Positions 6,182-15,621 of a stretch of DNA of 64,000 nucleotides are shown one piece after another. The position numbers and the translations under genes were made by a program. Origin of the DNA: Enterobacter chuandaensis (GTDB lineage: Bacteria; Pseudomonadota; Gammaproteobacteria; Enterobacterales; Enterobacteriaceae); the NCBI RefSeq assembly GCF_003594915.1, contig NZ_QZCS01000001.1, forward strand, positions 434,001-498,000. Reading direction: 5' to 3'. A model generated the notes under the pieces. It made no database searches and was not told where the DNA came from. It was given only the letters and a program-made list of their open reading frames with translations. Positions within the stretch are counted from its first letter, which is position 1; every line of letters begins with the position of its first letter.

Positions 6182-7810
6182 TTAGTGCTTTTTAATGTAC
6201 ATGTCCTTCGTGTAATAGTACCCCAGCTTATCCGGCGTAAATCCGCCCACCCACGGTTTCACCAGGTGCGTACGCACGTAGTGATAAACCGGAATGGCCG
6301 GCACATCACGGCCCAACAGGTCTTCCGCCTGCTGGTAGAACTTACCCCGCTCTGCCGGCGTTTTGGCTTTTGCGGCGTTGATCAAGGCCTGGTCGTAGTC
6401 CGGGTTGCTGTACTGGCTGGTGTTTTCACTGTCGCCGGTGCGGAAGTTGTTCAGGAAGGTCGCCGCGTCGTCGTAATCGGCAATCCAGGCGTAGCGCACT
6501 GCGTCAAAGTTGTGAGTGTGCATAGTATCCAGCATGGTTTTCCACTCCTGATTTTGCAGCTTCGCGTCTACACCGAGGTTTTTCTTCCACATGGAGCTGG
6601 CGGCAATCGCGATGCGCTGGTGTGACTCAGAGGTGTTATAGAGAAGATTGAAGCTCAGCGGATGGCTTTCGTTATACCCAGCCTCGTTGAGTAGCTTTTT
6701 CGCCTCAGCGATGCGCTTGTCCAGCGGCCAGCTGGCGTAATCCGGGTTCTGCAGCTTGACTCCGCCGATATCCGGCTGGCTAATCAGCCACGCCGGGCGC
6801 TGCCCCTGCCCCATCACCTTCTCTGCGATGATGTCTTTATCCAGCGCCATGTTCAGTGCCTTACGCACGCGGGCATCGTTAAACGGCGGTCGGGTGGTGT
6901 TGAATTCGTAGTAATAGGTCGCAAGCTGAGGTGAAACGTCCAGCTGGCTGCCGAGTGTTTTCCTGAGCTGGGCAAACTGGTTGATCGGCACCGTATAGAC
7001 AATATCAATTTCGCCCGCTTTAAAGCGGTTTACGTCAGAGGCCTCGGACGTGATGGGCAGATAAGTGACCTTGTTAATCACGGTATGCGCGTTATCCCAG
7101 TAGCGCGGGTTACGCTCCGCCACAATGCGTTCGTTGACCACCCACTGGGACAGCTTATACGCCCCGCTGCTGACGAAATGCTCCGGTTTGGTCCACTTTT
7201 CGCCGAAACGGCCAATCAGCACTTTATCCACCGGTACCAGCGAAGGGTGCGCCAGCATCGCCAGGAACGCCGCGTTGGGTTGGGTGAGCGTCACTTCCAG
7301 CGTGGTATCGTTAATTGCTTTTACGCCCAGCGTGTCGGGGGATTTTTTCCCGTGAGCGATATCGGCCGCGTTGACGATATGCATGTTGCCGGGATAGCTG
7401 GCGTACGGTGAAACGGTTTTCGGATCAACCAGGCGCTGCCAGCTCCAGACGACATCCTCTGCGGTTATGGCCGTCCCGTCGCTCCAGGTGATGCCCGGAC
7501 GCAAATGGAACGTCCAGACGGTGTTGTCCTTGTTCTCCCATTTTTCCGCCAGCCGGGGCTGGATTTCCCCTGATGGGGAGACGCTCACCAGTCCTTCGAA
7601 TAAATCACTGATAATATTGAATTCGACATCGCTTTCGACTTTATGCGGGTCGAGCGAGGCCGGTTCACTGCCATTATTTCTGACCAGTTCCTGTTTTTCG
7701 GCCAGCGCTGTTCCTGCTGGCACGTTAGCCGCCCAGGTTGCCGTGCTGGCGCACAGGATCCCGGCAGTAAGTAAAGAGAGCGTAAAGCGCGTGCGTGTTT
7801 GTGGTTTCAT
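6182..7810 (-). CDS. OppA/MppA-family periplasmic oligopeptide-binding protein
   Basis: A 542-residue solute-binding protein of the peptide/nickel ABC family. A signal peptide occupies residues 1-27 (cleavage after TWA). The mature protein has family landmarks: LAEKQELVRNNGSEPASLDP near the N-terminus, WTFHLRPG, LLYNTSESHQ, NQEWKTMLDT, and a C-terminal DMYIKKH like the VKH end of OppA and MppA. It should capture peptides in the periplasm for an inner-membrane permease. No permease or ATPase gene is adjacent, so it may feed the Opp transporter as MppA does. It reads as a third paralogue rather than either E. coli protein. It is transcribed away from yccA. Confidence 0.85.
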   Translation of the reverse strand: MKPQTRTRFTLSLLTAGILCASTATWAANVPAGTALAEKQELVRNNGSEPASLDPHKVESDVEFNIISDLFEGLVSVSPSGEIQPRLAEKWENKDNTVWTFHLRPGITWSDGTAITAEDVVWSWQRLVDPKTVSPYASYPGNMHIVNAADIAHGKKSPDTLGVKAINDTTLEVTLTQPNAAFLAMLAHPSLVPVDKVLIGRFGEKWTKPEHFVSSGAYKLSQWVVNERIVAERNPRYWDNAHTVINKVTYLPITSEASDVNRFKAGEIDIVYTVPINQFAQLRKTLGSQLDVSPQLATYYYEFNTTRPPFNDARVRKALNMALDKDIIAEKVMGQGQRPAWLISQPDIGGVKLQNPDYASWPLDKRIAEAKKLLNEAGYNESHPLSFNLLYNTSESHQRIAIAASSMWKKNLGVDAKLQNQEWKTMLDTMHTHNFDAVRYAWIADYDDAATFLNNFRTGDSENTSQYSNPDYDQALINAAKAKTPAERGKFYQQAEDLLGRDVPAIPVYHYVRTHLVKPWVGGFTPDKLGYYYTKDMYIKKH

Positions 7811-8079
7811 TTCCTTCGCCTTATTGTCTGTTTTATGACGATCCGGAGATAACTCTTAGCGCCCGCACGGGAATAACGCAATATTTTTCAGTAACCTATA
7901 AGAGGTTGATCTGGTAAATGCTTGCAAACCGCTGTTCATACTGGTTACACATGCTTTTACAGAATAAACAACCACCTTCAGCGCTAACGTGCTGAGTAAA
8001 GATGGGTAAAACCACTTTGAGACTGGCGTGCCGTTTCCTATTCTTTCCGTTAATTACATCTGTCATAAGAGAGTGACTC

Positions 8080-8739
8080 ATGGATCGTATAATTACTTCC
8101 TCACGCGACCGCACATCGCTACTCAGTACCCACAAGGTGCTGCGCAATACCTATTTCATGCTCAGCCTGACGCTGGCGTTTTCGGCGATCACCGCCACCG
8201 CCAGCACCGTGCTGATGCTGCCGTCTCCGGGCCTGATCCTGACGCTGGTCGGAATGTATGGTCTGATGTTCCTGACCTACAAAACCGCTGACAAACCGGT
8301 CGGCATCCTGTCCGCGTTCGCCTTTACCGGCTTCCTGGGTTACATCCTGGGGCCGATCCTGAACGCGTATCTGTCTGCCGGTATGGGTGACGTGATTGGC
8401 ATGGCGCTGGGCGGTACCGCGCTGGTGTTCTTCTGCTGCTCGGCCTACGTGCTGACCACGCGTAAGGACATGTCCTTCCTCGGCGGTATGCTGATGGCGG
8501 GTATCGTGGTGGTGCTGATTGGTATGGTGGCGAACATCTTCCTGCAGTTGCCTGCCCTGCACCTGGCCATCAGTGCGGTGTTTATCCTGCTGTCATCTGG
8601 CGCGATCCTGTATGAAACCAGCAACATCATTCACGGCGGTGAGACGAACTACATCCGCGCGACCGTGAGCCTGTATGTGTCGCTGTACAACATCTTCGTC
8701 AGCCTGCTGAGCATCCTGGGCTTCGCCAGCCGCGATTAA
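8080..8739 (+). CDS. yccA: FtsH protease modulator YccA (BAX inhibitor-1 family)
   Basis: A 219-residue inner-membrane protein with about seven transmembrane helices and a cytosolic N-terminal tail, the BI-1 (TMBIM) architecture. The N-terminus [20 protein letters not shown] is the E. coli YccA tail that FtsH recognises. YccA is both a slow substrate and an inhibitor of FtsH and helps protect SecY when translocons jam; in E. coli it is Cpx-controlled. Context next to serT is conserved. The ATG follows AAGAGAG (8067-8073). It has its own strong terminator. Confidence 0.95.
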   Translation: MDRIITSSRDRTSLLSTHKVLRNTYFMLSLTLAFSAITATASTVLMLPSPGLILTLVGMYGLMFLTYKTADKPVGILSAFAFTGFLGYILGPILNAYLSAGMGDVIGMALGGTALVFFCCSAYVLTTRKDMSFLGGMLMAGIVVVLIGMVANIFLQLPALHLAISAVFILLSSGAILYETSNIIHGGETNYIRATVSLYVSLYNIFVSLLSILGFASRD

Positions 8740-8755
8740 GCAGACCTGCTGAAAT

Positions 8756-8788
8756 AAAAAGGAGAATGCCTGAGGCATTCTCCTTTTT
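8756..8788 (+). terminator. yccA terminator
   Basis: A perfect 15-bp stem, AAAAAGGAGAATGCC against GGCATTCTCCTTTTT, with a TGA loop and a T-rich 3' arm. The A/T flanks make it work in both directions, also ending the minus-strand gene at 8795. Confidence 0.85.
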
Positions 8789-8794
8789 TATGCT

Positions 8795-9271
8795 TTATTC
8801 CTTGCGGCAAATATAGGTGGGATAATGACGGTCCTGAATCAGCCACACGGAAGGTGAGAGTTCAGAGATCGTCAGATAGTAGCGTGCGGTCGGATTAGCA
8901 TAGCTACCCCACTGGGCATCCGGCGTATTGTCATTGTGCCGACGCCAGGTTTTGGTATAGCTCAACACAATGACGTTATCATCGTCCCGCTGTTTCCAGG
9001 TAAAGTCCACATCTCTGTCAACAATCAGACATTGCCCGCCCGCGCTCGCTGCCCCTTTATATGTGGTCAACCCAGTGCCATCCCGATGAAAATAGAAATG
9101 GGCAACGGCATTAACCTTCACTTCACTTGCTTTTCCCTCATTGCGCGTAAAGTTAAATTCCGTACTGCAAACCAGCGCATCACGTTTATATATGCCGCCG
9201 GAATAAATAAAGAGCGCCAGCGCGCCGCCGGCAAGCGCACCACCCGCAGCAAAGAGAAGCCTCATTTTCAT
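8795..9271 (-). CDS. FidL-like membrane-anchored protein
   Basis: A 158-residue protein with one N-terminal transmembrane segment (about residues 4-23) and a small soluble domain with two cysteines (C35 and the C in GGQCLIV) plus one near the C-terminus (YICRKE). The fold cannot be named from motifs; size, topology and pairing with a ToxR-like regulator match the FidL-like proteins seen beside such regulators in enterobacteria. It overlaps the upstream regulator by 4 nt (ATGA, 9268-9271), as ToxS-type partners do. I infer that it modulates or stabilises the regulator in the periplasm. Function unproven. Confidence 0.65.
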   Translation of the reverse strand: MKMRLLFAAGGALAGGALALFIYSGGIYKRDALVCSTEFNFTRNEGKASEVKVNAVAHFYFHRDGTGLTTYKGAASAGGQCLIVDRDVDFTWKQRDDDNVIVLSYTKTWRRHNDNTPDAQWGSYANPTARYYLTISELSPSVWLIQDRHYPTYICRKE

Positions 9272-10029
9272 TTTTCTGCCCCGCTTTTATAGCGAATGGT
9301 TTTGCACAGGCTGGTTGTACTGACCGGGCATGCGCCAATAAACACTTCATCGGCAGCGGCAAGGTTAAAACGGGCGCTGAAATAGTAAATATTGTACGCT
9401 TCCCGCTCGCACGCCACGTTATTTTCCTCCAGTAACGCCGCCAGTTTCGACAGCACCAGCGGTCGGCCATGATCGTTAATAAGCCAGATGCTGCAGCCCG
9501 CTATTTTATGCGCGACGGGTGTTGGTTTCATCGGTATAACGATTTTCTGCTGCTGGTTAAACAGCAGCCCTAGCCCCAATGCTGATGCTAAAAGCACCGC
9601 CGCCGCGACGCCCCATTTTAGGGAAAAACGCTGGCGTTTTGCCTCTGGCTGCGCCACAACAGAGAGCGACTGCGGTTCAGCGGGTTGAACGGCTTGCGCA
9701 GGCTGAAAAACAACGTCGGCAACAAAACGGAACCCATGCCGGGGTATAGTCACAATATAATCGTGTTGCTCACCCAGTAGCTGGAAACTTTTCCGTAATT
9801 CGCTGACCGCTTTGTTGAGATTATTTCCTGAGGGCGTAAAGCCGTATTCCTCCCAGACGCGCGTAATCAATTCCTCCCGACTCAGATCGTGTCCTTTATG
9901 ACGAATAAATTCCTGCAAAAGACGAACGGCGGGCGCCGAAAGCGTTAATACCGTCTCCGGTTGACCGACAAGACTAATCGCATGTGCTTCAGGATCAAAT
10001 AACAACGAATTATTGCATATAAAAAACAT
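9268..10029 (-). CDS. ToxR/CadC-like transmembrane transcriptional regulator
   Basis: A 253-residue protein with an N-terminal OmpR/PhoB-type winged helix (about residues 5-107; LSREELITRVWE and the C-terminal IPRHGFRF are typical). A basic stretch KRQR and one transmembrane helix (about 139-157) follow, then a periplasmic domain of about 95 residues with cysteines. This is a one-component regulator that binds DNA from the membrane. It is divergent from the fimbrial operon across 307 bp and coupled to the FidL-like gene, so it probably controls the fimbriae; that is inference from position. The ATG at 10029 lies just inside the conserved domain start. Confidence 0.82.
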   Translation of the reverse strand: MFFICNNSLLFDPEAHAISLVGQPETVLTLSAPAVRLLQEFIRHKGHDLSREELITRVWEEYGFTPSGNNLNKAVSELRKSFQLLGEQHDYIVTIPRHGFRFVADVVFQPAQAVQPAEPQSLSVVAQPEAKRQRFSLKWGVAAAVLLASALGLGLLFNQQQKIVIPMKPTPVAHKIAGCSIWLINDHGRPLVLSKLAALLEENNVACEREAYNIYYFSARFNLAAADEVFIGACPVSTTSLCKTIRYKSGAEK

Positions 10030-10336
10030 ATTTCACTCTCAGCTGTTACCGCATGCTTTTTTATCCCTGTGACATCGGCAAGAAAATCGCCTCCTGAACA
10101 GGTTAATTTTTCATCAACAGGAATTTTCTCCCCATCCTGGGTTGCGGTATTTTCTTTTAACTATACATCTTTAAATCCAGAAAGGCAGAACAAATCACTG
10201 TATTTTGCCAGTTAGCTAATACAAATTCTCACAACCTTCTGTTCTGGTTAAAGTTTCCCTGCCCTGAAGCGATACGAAAGCAGACGGTGTCCTGGTGTTA
10301 AAAACCGTACATGAACTCAGAGCAGGCAGGCTGAAT
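10030..10336. promoter_or_regulatory. Divergent regulatory region between regulator and fimbrial operon
   Basis: A 307-bp AT-rich gap with no ORF I can support. It must carry the promoters for the ToxR-like gene (left) and the fimbrial operon (right). Poly-T/A tracts lie around 10100-10170. I could not assign a particular promoter or operator by eye. Confidence 0.5.
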
Positions 10337-11080
10337 GTGAAACAGAAACAAAAAGTGAATATGACAACCGCGTTTTATGTCGCCGCGCTGTCACTGTCAT
10401 TTTTCTCAGGAATGACAATGGCCAATATGAGCGTTTATCCAATGGAACTTAACGTGGATAGTTCCGGCGCAGCGCAAATAAAAGTGGCATCGAAAACGGA
10501 TGATATTCAGTTCATCCGGGTGAGGCAAAAGAAAATTCTTAACCCCGGAACGGCCCAGGAAAAAGAGATTGACGTTGCATCGTGGAAAGAAGGCGGCGTG
10601 GTGGTGACGCCCGATAAATTTGCCCTGGCGGCAGGCGCAATGCGCGTGGTGCGCCTTGTTTCACTGACGCCGCCGGAAAAAGAGACCACCTGGCGAGTCT
10701 ATTTTGAAGGGGTGAAACAGCCGGACAGCATTATTCCCGGCCAGCCCGAAAACACGGCAGCGACGGCAAAATTAGGCGTCAATGTGATCTGGGGGGCACT
10801 GGTCCATCTTGCCCCCGCAAAGGAGCGCGTTTCGCTGCATATCGATCCTGCACGGGGGACCGTCACCAACGCTGGCACACTGCGCGTGCCGCTCAGGGAG
10901 ATTGGTATTTGCCAGTCAGACGACGTCTGTAAATGGATTAAAGAAGACGCCACGATTTACCCGGATACCGAGCGGAAATTAAAAACGCTTAATCAGGTAA
11001 ACGGCAAGAAATACAAATTCCGCTACTTCAACTGGGTGAAAAAAACCGCTGAGGAAGCTGACTTACCCGTCGTGCAATAA
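10337..11080 (+). CDS. Class 5 (alpha) fimbrial periplasmic chaperone
   Basis: A 247-residue protein from a GTG at 10337, placed 6 nt after GCAGG. This start puts a KQKQK basic tip before a hydrophobic stretch cleaved near MTMA, a good signal peptide; longer in-frame starts would bury it. The mature part shows the PapD-like beginning SVYPMELNVDSSGAAQIKV and FIRVRQKK, and the second half RVVRLVSL resembles the G1 donor strand region. It would hold fimbrial subunits for donor-strand exchange and deliver them to the usher. First gene of chaperone-major subunit-usher-tip, the order of CFA/I and Tcf clusters. Confidence 0.85.
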   Translation: MKQKQKVNMTTAFYVAALSLSFFSGMTMANMSVYPMELNVDSSGAAQIKVASKTDDIQFIRVRQKKILNPGTAQEKEIDVASWKEGGVVVTPDKFALAAGAMRVVRLVSLTPPEKETTWRVYFEGVKQPDSIIPGQPENTAATAKLGVNVIWGALVHLAPAKERVSLHIDPARGTVTNAGTLRVPLREIGICQSDDVCKWIKEDATIYPDTERKLKTLNQVNGKKYKFRYFNWVKKTAEEADLPVVQ

Positions 11081-11155
11081 CACGACGTCACTGTAAAAAC
11101 CCTTGTGGTTTGTTTAAAGAGCCAGGGTGCTCATTTGTAAAATATGGAGATATCA

Positions 11156-11662
11156 ATGCGTAAATTTATTAAACCTCTGATGATCGTTACCGCGATGGCC
11201 ACTTCTGCCAGCGCTCTGGCAATTCAGAAAGATATTACCGTCAACGCCAGCGTCGATTCACAGCTTGACCTGACGCAGGCCGATAATACGCCGCTGCCAG
11301 CCAGTATTGATATGCAGTATCTGCCGGGCCGCGGGCTGGAAAGCTACCGCCTGAATACCAAAGTATGGTCAAACTCAGCCACCAGCAACGTCAAAGTGCG
11401 TCTGGTAAGCGCCGCGCAGCTGACCAACACCGATGGCGATCAGGCCGTACCGATGACGGTGAAGCTGGGCGACAAAACCCTGACCACGGCCGATGCTGAG
11501 TTTACCGGAACCGAACTGTTCCCGGGCAGCATTGAAAACGGTTCTGCGGTTCTGCCTCTGACCATTTCCCAGACCACCAAAGGCATTCTGAAAACCGGCC
11601 AGTACAGCGGCGTTGTAAGCCTGATGCTGACTCAGGCAACCACCACGGAAGGCGGTGCGTAA
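11156..11662 (+). CDS. Class 5 fimbrial major subunit (CFA/I-CS1 type)
   Basis: A 168-residue pilin precursor. The ATG at 11156 follows GGAG (11147-11150); an earlier in-frame ATG at 11144 overlaps that site. Signal peptide is about residues 1-22 (SALA cleavage). The mature start, IQKDITVNASVDSQLDLTQ, resembles the CfaB/CooA donor strand with its alternating hydrophobics, and no cysteines are present, as in class 5 major pilins. Polymerises by donor-strand exchange to form the shaft. It lies 75 nt after the chaperone gene. Confidence 0.88.
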   Translation: MRKFIKPLMIVTAMATSASALAIQKDITVNASVDSQLDLTQADNTPLPASIDMQYLPGRGLESYRLNTKVWSNSATSNVKVRLVSAAQLTNTDGDQAVPMTVKLGDKTLTTADAEFTGTELFPGSIENGSAVLPLTISQTTKGILKTGQYSGVVSLMLTQATTTEGGA

Positions 11663-11734
11663 CACCACAGCACCTAAGGAATAACGTCAGAGGGCGCCCG
11701 CCCTCTGACGTCAGGATGATGTCGAGGCTCGTTC

Positions 11735-14452
11735 ATGGCGTTTCACAGAAATACTCTCCTTTTTGTTGCTTTATTACCCGCATCTGTTCACATCGCCTGC
11801 GCTGAAATGGCCGTCCCGGCCGGTTTCGAGGACCTGGCGCAAACGCAGCGCATGTGGACAGAAGTGAGCTTATACGGCGAGTCGCTTGGCCTTTTTGAAA
11901 CCGATATCAATCTTGAAACGGTCAGTTTTGTCGCGCCTGATACCTTGGTCGCGGCCATCAAACGTCAGTTTAACGACGATCCTGCTCTTATCGGTTCCGT
12001 TTCCGCGGCGCTGGCCGTTCCGCTAGCCCGAAACGGCAACCTGGCCTGCAGCAGCAACGGCTCGGCAACGGGGTGTGACTACCTTGAAACCCGCCGTGCG
12101 GCCATCATTTATGACGAAAACAATGCCCGCATAAACCTGTTTTTTGATAAACGCTTTTTGCCAAAACCCACGGTGGAAAGCCAGTGGTATCAGCCCACGC
12201 AGGACAGCGAAAATGCGTTAATTCATCAGCAAAATATCAATTTTGTTGCCGACAGGGATTATCAGTCCGCCACCGTTCAGGGCAACGGGGCGCTGGCGCT
12301 GACTCAGGACGGTTATCTTAACCTTGACTGGACCTGGCTTGGACAACGCTCGCGTCACCAGCAGCAGCAGGAAATGACCGTCAACAATGCCTGGTTCCGC
12401 CAGGATTTATGGCGTGAATATTATCTACAGATGGGCGAGATGGATACCCGCGACCTGTTCAGCAATGCCGGAGGGAATATTAACCTCAGTCAGCTGCCGC
12501 TGGGCAAAATTCGTGGCCTGCGCACGGGTTCGACCCGGGCCTGGATCAACCCGGTTCAGCAATCGAAGGGCACGCCCATTACGGTGCTGCTTTCGCACGA
12601 TGCGCGTATCGACGCGCGCCGCGGCAAGGAACTGCTGGCCAGCTTTTACCTCAATGCCGGGGCACAAACCCTGGATACCCGCGCGTTCCCGGATGGAAGC
12701 TATACCGTGACGCTGTCTGTTTATGAAAATAACCGACTGACGCGCACCGAGCAGGTTCCGTTTACCCGTACGGGCATCACGCCATTCGACCGCGTCGAGT
12801 GGTTTTTGCAGGCAGGGGAAACGGCCAATAACGATTCGAGTGACGAACGCAGCCCGGTCGCGCAGGCGGGTATACGCCTGCCCGTTACCCCGCCGCTGGC
12901 CCTGACCAGCGGCGCAACCGTCATGAAAAGGCAGCATTTTCTGGAAAATGCCCTCGACTGGAGCCGCGGATTTAACGCGGGTCCGATCGACGGGGTATTA
13001 AGCACACGCTTTAGCTACCTCTACGGCAGCAAGGGCCAACGCGGCAATATTCAGCAAATCAGCTATAACGACGGCTTTTCGCTGAGCTTCTATCGCAACG
13101 CGTTATCCGCAGAAAATTGTGATACCCGTAGCGCAGGTTTTGACGCCGTCAACGGCTGTTATCGTAGCCTCTCGGTCATGTTCTCCGTGCCTGTCGGTTC
13201 GTGGTACGCAAACCTTGGGTACTCGGATAACCGCAACGAAGGGCGCTACGTTACGCGCCGGGAACTGCCGGACCATGACGATCGTCACGACGCGGGCCTG
13301 CCGTGGGAACCAGTGTATGTGACCCGCTCCCGCACACAGGCCTGGCAGGGAGGGCTGAGTAATTCCTTTAGCGCGCGCGGTCTGAACATCAACAGCAGCA
13401 TTAACCTGTTTATGCGCAACGACCACTATCGCGACGGTAAAGACAAAGGCGGCTATCTGAGCATTAGCCTCTCAATGGCGCATAACCGCCAGGGCGATGC
13501 GTCAGGCTATACCTCGCTTGGGGCAACCTGGCAGCACCAGCAGCATCAGAAAAACCAGCTGAGCTACAACGTGGCGCATAACTGGTATGCCGACGCGCGC
13601 GGCGAGAATGAATACGGCCTGAGCGCGTCGGGGATCAACAGCGATTCGCTCAACGCCTCGGCGTATACGCGTCAGGGCGGACGTTTTGGTAATGCCAGCC
13701 TGACGGTGAGCGACGCGTGGGATCGTCAGGATCGGCGCCATACGTTAAGCAGCAGCGGCAATTACAGCTCTACCCTGGCCCTGTCGCGCTCCGGGCTGTG
13801 GCTTGGCCGCTGGGGAGACGGCCGTCCCGCTTCTGCCATTGCGGTGAACGTGGCTACGCCTGAGGATTCCCGTGATTCACGCGTCTCCGTCTCGCTGGAT
13901 AACGGCGGCAGCGCGGATATCCCGGCTAACAGCCGTGCCCTTTTTGCGGTGCCGGGTTATCAGCAAACCACGCTGACGGTTAATGAGTCGCTGAACGTCT
14001 CATCCGGTATCAGCAGTGAAATCACGCAGGGTTCCGGCAGCCGGACGCTCTTTATGGTGCCGGGCAAAATGCTCCGCCGGGACGTACAGACCACCACCCG
14101 CTACACCTGGCTCGGCCAGCTCACTGACGAACATCACTCGCCGTTCGTGGGCGGTGTGCCGCTGAACGTGAACGGCTGGAACGATCTCGGCAATGGCGGT
14201 TTCAGCGCCCAGAGCGACGCCCTGCTGCGCAACCTTTATCTGGTGCGTCAGCAGCAGTTTTATCAGTGTGAACTGAGCGTGAAAAGCATGCGCGACGTGG
14301 TGCGTTACGTCGGGTCGATCCCGTGTCGGGAACTCACCTTCTCCGCCCTGCCGGATTCGGTTCAGCACCAGGCACAACTGATGCTCGCCGGGCGGAACGT
14401 GCCGACGGGGCCAACGGCCATGAATGCAGAACACCTCACCAAAGGGAAATGA
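11735..14452 (+). CDS. Class 5 fimbrial outer membrane usher (TcfC/CfaC-like)
   Basis: A 905-residue usher. Signal peptide about 1-23 (IACA). The N-terminal domain (YGESLGLFETDINLETVSF) is followed by a 24-strand beta-barrel with many aromatic-rich strands, a plug region and C-terminal domains with a lone cysteine pair (FYQCELSVK ... IPCREL). The size and the sequence style fit the alpha-usher group (CfaC, CooC, TcfC) rather than the FimD group. It secretes and assembles the pilus across the outer membrane. It begins 72 nt after the pilin gene; its 3' end abuts the tip gene. The ATG at 11735 precedes a normal signal peptide. Confidence 0.9.
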   Translation: MAFHRNTLLFVALLPASVHIACAEMAVPAGFEDLAQTQRMWTEVSLYGESLGLFETDINLETVSFVAPDTLVAAIKRQFNDDPALIGSVSAALAVPLARNGNLACSSNGSATGCDYLETRRAAIIYDENNARINLFFDKRFLPKPTVESQWYQPTQDSENALIHQQNINFVADRDYQSATVQGNGALALTQDGYLNLDWTWLGQRSRHQQQQEMTVNNAWFRQDLWREYYLQMGEMDTRDLFSNAGGNINLSQLPLGKIRGLRTGSTRAWINPVQQSKGTPITVLLSHDARIDARRGKELLASFYLNAGAQTLDTRAFPDGSYTVTLSVYENNRLTRTEQVPFTRTGITPFDRVEWFLQAGETANNDSSDERSPVAQAGIRLPVTPPLALTSGATVMKRQHFLENALDWSRGFNAGPIDGVLSTRFSYLYGSKGQRGNIQQISYNDGFSLSFYRNALSAENCDTRSAGFDAVNGCYRSLSVMFSVPVGSWYANLGYSDNRNEGRYVTRRELPDHDDRHDAGLPWEPVYVTRSRTQAWQGGLSNSFSARGLNINSSINLFMRNDHYRDGKDKGGYLSISLSMAHNRQGDASGYTSLGATWQHQQHQKNQLSYNVAHNWYADARGENEYGLSASGINSDSLNASAYTRQGGRFGNASLTVSDAWDRQDRRHTLSSSGNYSSTLALSRSGLWLGRWGDGRPASAIAVNVATPEDSRDSRVSVSLDNGGSADIPANSRALFAVPGYQQTTLTVNESLNVSSGISSEITQGSGSRTLFMVPGKMLRRDVQTTTRYTWLGQLTDEHHSPFVGGVPLNVNGWNDLGNGGFSAQSDALLRNLYLVRQQQFYQCELSVKSMRDVVRYVGSIPCRELTFSALPDSVQHQAQLMLAGRNVPTGPTAMNAEHLTKGK

Positions 14453-14453
14453 C

Positions 14454-15611
14454 GTGAACAACTACCTCTTTATTTTGCTTTTTTTGACCTTGTGGAGCTG
14501 TCAGACGCTGGCGGGCGTCCCTGCCGGAAGAAACTCCAGCGTAGGGATTAGCTACGATCGCGCGGTGCCGCCTGCGCGTTTTGATATCTGGGTCCATGAG
14601 CCGAGCGGTTACGACACTGTCGACCCGCAAAAGTGGGGACGCAACACCCTGACCTGCCAGTCCCGCACCGATCCGACGTACGGGGCATGTATGACAGCAC
14701 CGGTCTGGTTTACCGCTACCGCGGCAAGCTCCTCTTCCATTACGCTGCGTTTTACCCACTCGTCGACTAAAAAAACGGCAGACCTCAAGGTATATGGGGA
14801 AAAACATATGTTTATCAATAACAAAGTCTTCACGTTCGCCAGCTTTGTGACCGGCGGTTCCGGCGAGATCGCGTTATGGAACCGGGAACCCTATTTTGAT
14901 TTTTATATCGTTAAAGGCGAACTGGATAAGCTCGCCCAGCCGGGCATCTGGACCGCAACGCTGAAGCAGAACCTGCGCGAATGGGGAAGCGCCGACTGCG
15001 GGGGCAACTTTAACGATGTCAACGTCGGATGTCCCGGCTACCTCACCATTGCCCGCTGGCAGGCGACGATACGTATTGAGGTGGTCGATCCGGGTAACCA
15101 GCAGATTTATCTGCCAGCGTTTCCCCACTCAACGCCAATCGTGAACCTTAACCTGACCAACTTCCCCGGGCGGCCCGGCGGCAGCGAGATCCAGGGCGAG
15201 AGTGCGCTGGATATGTGCCTCTATGACGGCAATAACAGCGCCAGCACGCGCGTCTATCTGCGCTTTGAGGATGATGGTTTGGCGGCAACAGACCGTGCCG
15301 AAGGGGCGTTTTCCGTCAGACGGCGCGGAGGAAGCCAGACCGAACCGCGGGATCGCCTCGATTATCAGGTTACGGTGACCAACCCGGTGACGGGTGCAAC
15401 CGAAACCGTGGCGAATGGCAAAACGCTGGTCTGGCAGGGCACTAATGACCCGCAATATCTGCGTCAGGTTGTGCTGCCGGGTGGACGGGAGAGCGTACTT
15501 TGTGTCCCCGCCCCCATCATTCTGAAAACGCCCGCGTTTGCTGCCAGCAGTAAAAATGCCGGGGATTACACCGGCACGCTGCGCGTGATCTACACGCCCA
15601 GCACGTTATAA
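14454..15611 (+). CDS. Class 5 fimbrial tip adhesin (CfaE/CblD family)
   Basis: A 385-residue protein from GTG at 14454, one base after the usher stop and preceded by AAAGGGA. Signal peptide about 1-21 (LAG). The two-domain layout, an N-terminal adhesin half with paired cysteines (LTCQSRTDPTYGACM) and a C-terminal pilin-like half, matches CfaE/CooD/CblD tip subunits that bind host receptors and start pilus assembly. An ATG inside the usher gene would add a non-signal extension, so GTG is preferred. Receptor cannot be predicted. Confidence 0.85.
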   Translation: MNNYLFILLFLTLWSCQTLAGVPAGRNSSVGISYDRAVPPARFDIWVHEPSGYDTVDPQKWGRNTLTCQSRTDPTYGACMTAPVWFTATAASSSSITLRFTHSSTKKTADLKVYGEKHMFINNKVFTFASFVTGGSGEIALWNREPYFDFYIVKGELDKLAQPGIWTATLKQNLREWGSADCGGNFNDVNVGCPGYLTIARWQATIRIEVVDPGNQQIYLPAFPHSTPIVNLNLTNFPGRPGGSEIQGESALDMCLYDGNNSASTRVYLRFEDDGLAATDRAEGAFSVRRRGGSQTEPRDRLDYQVTVTNPVTGATETVANGKTLVWQGTNDPQYLRQVVLPGGRESVLCVPAPIILKTPAFAASSKNAGDYTGTLRVIYTPSTL

Positions 15612-15621
15612 AGAGGCTATC

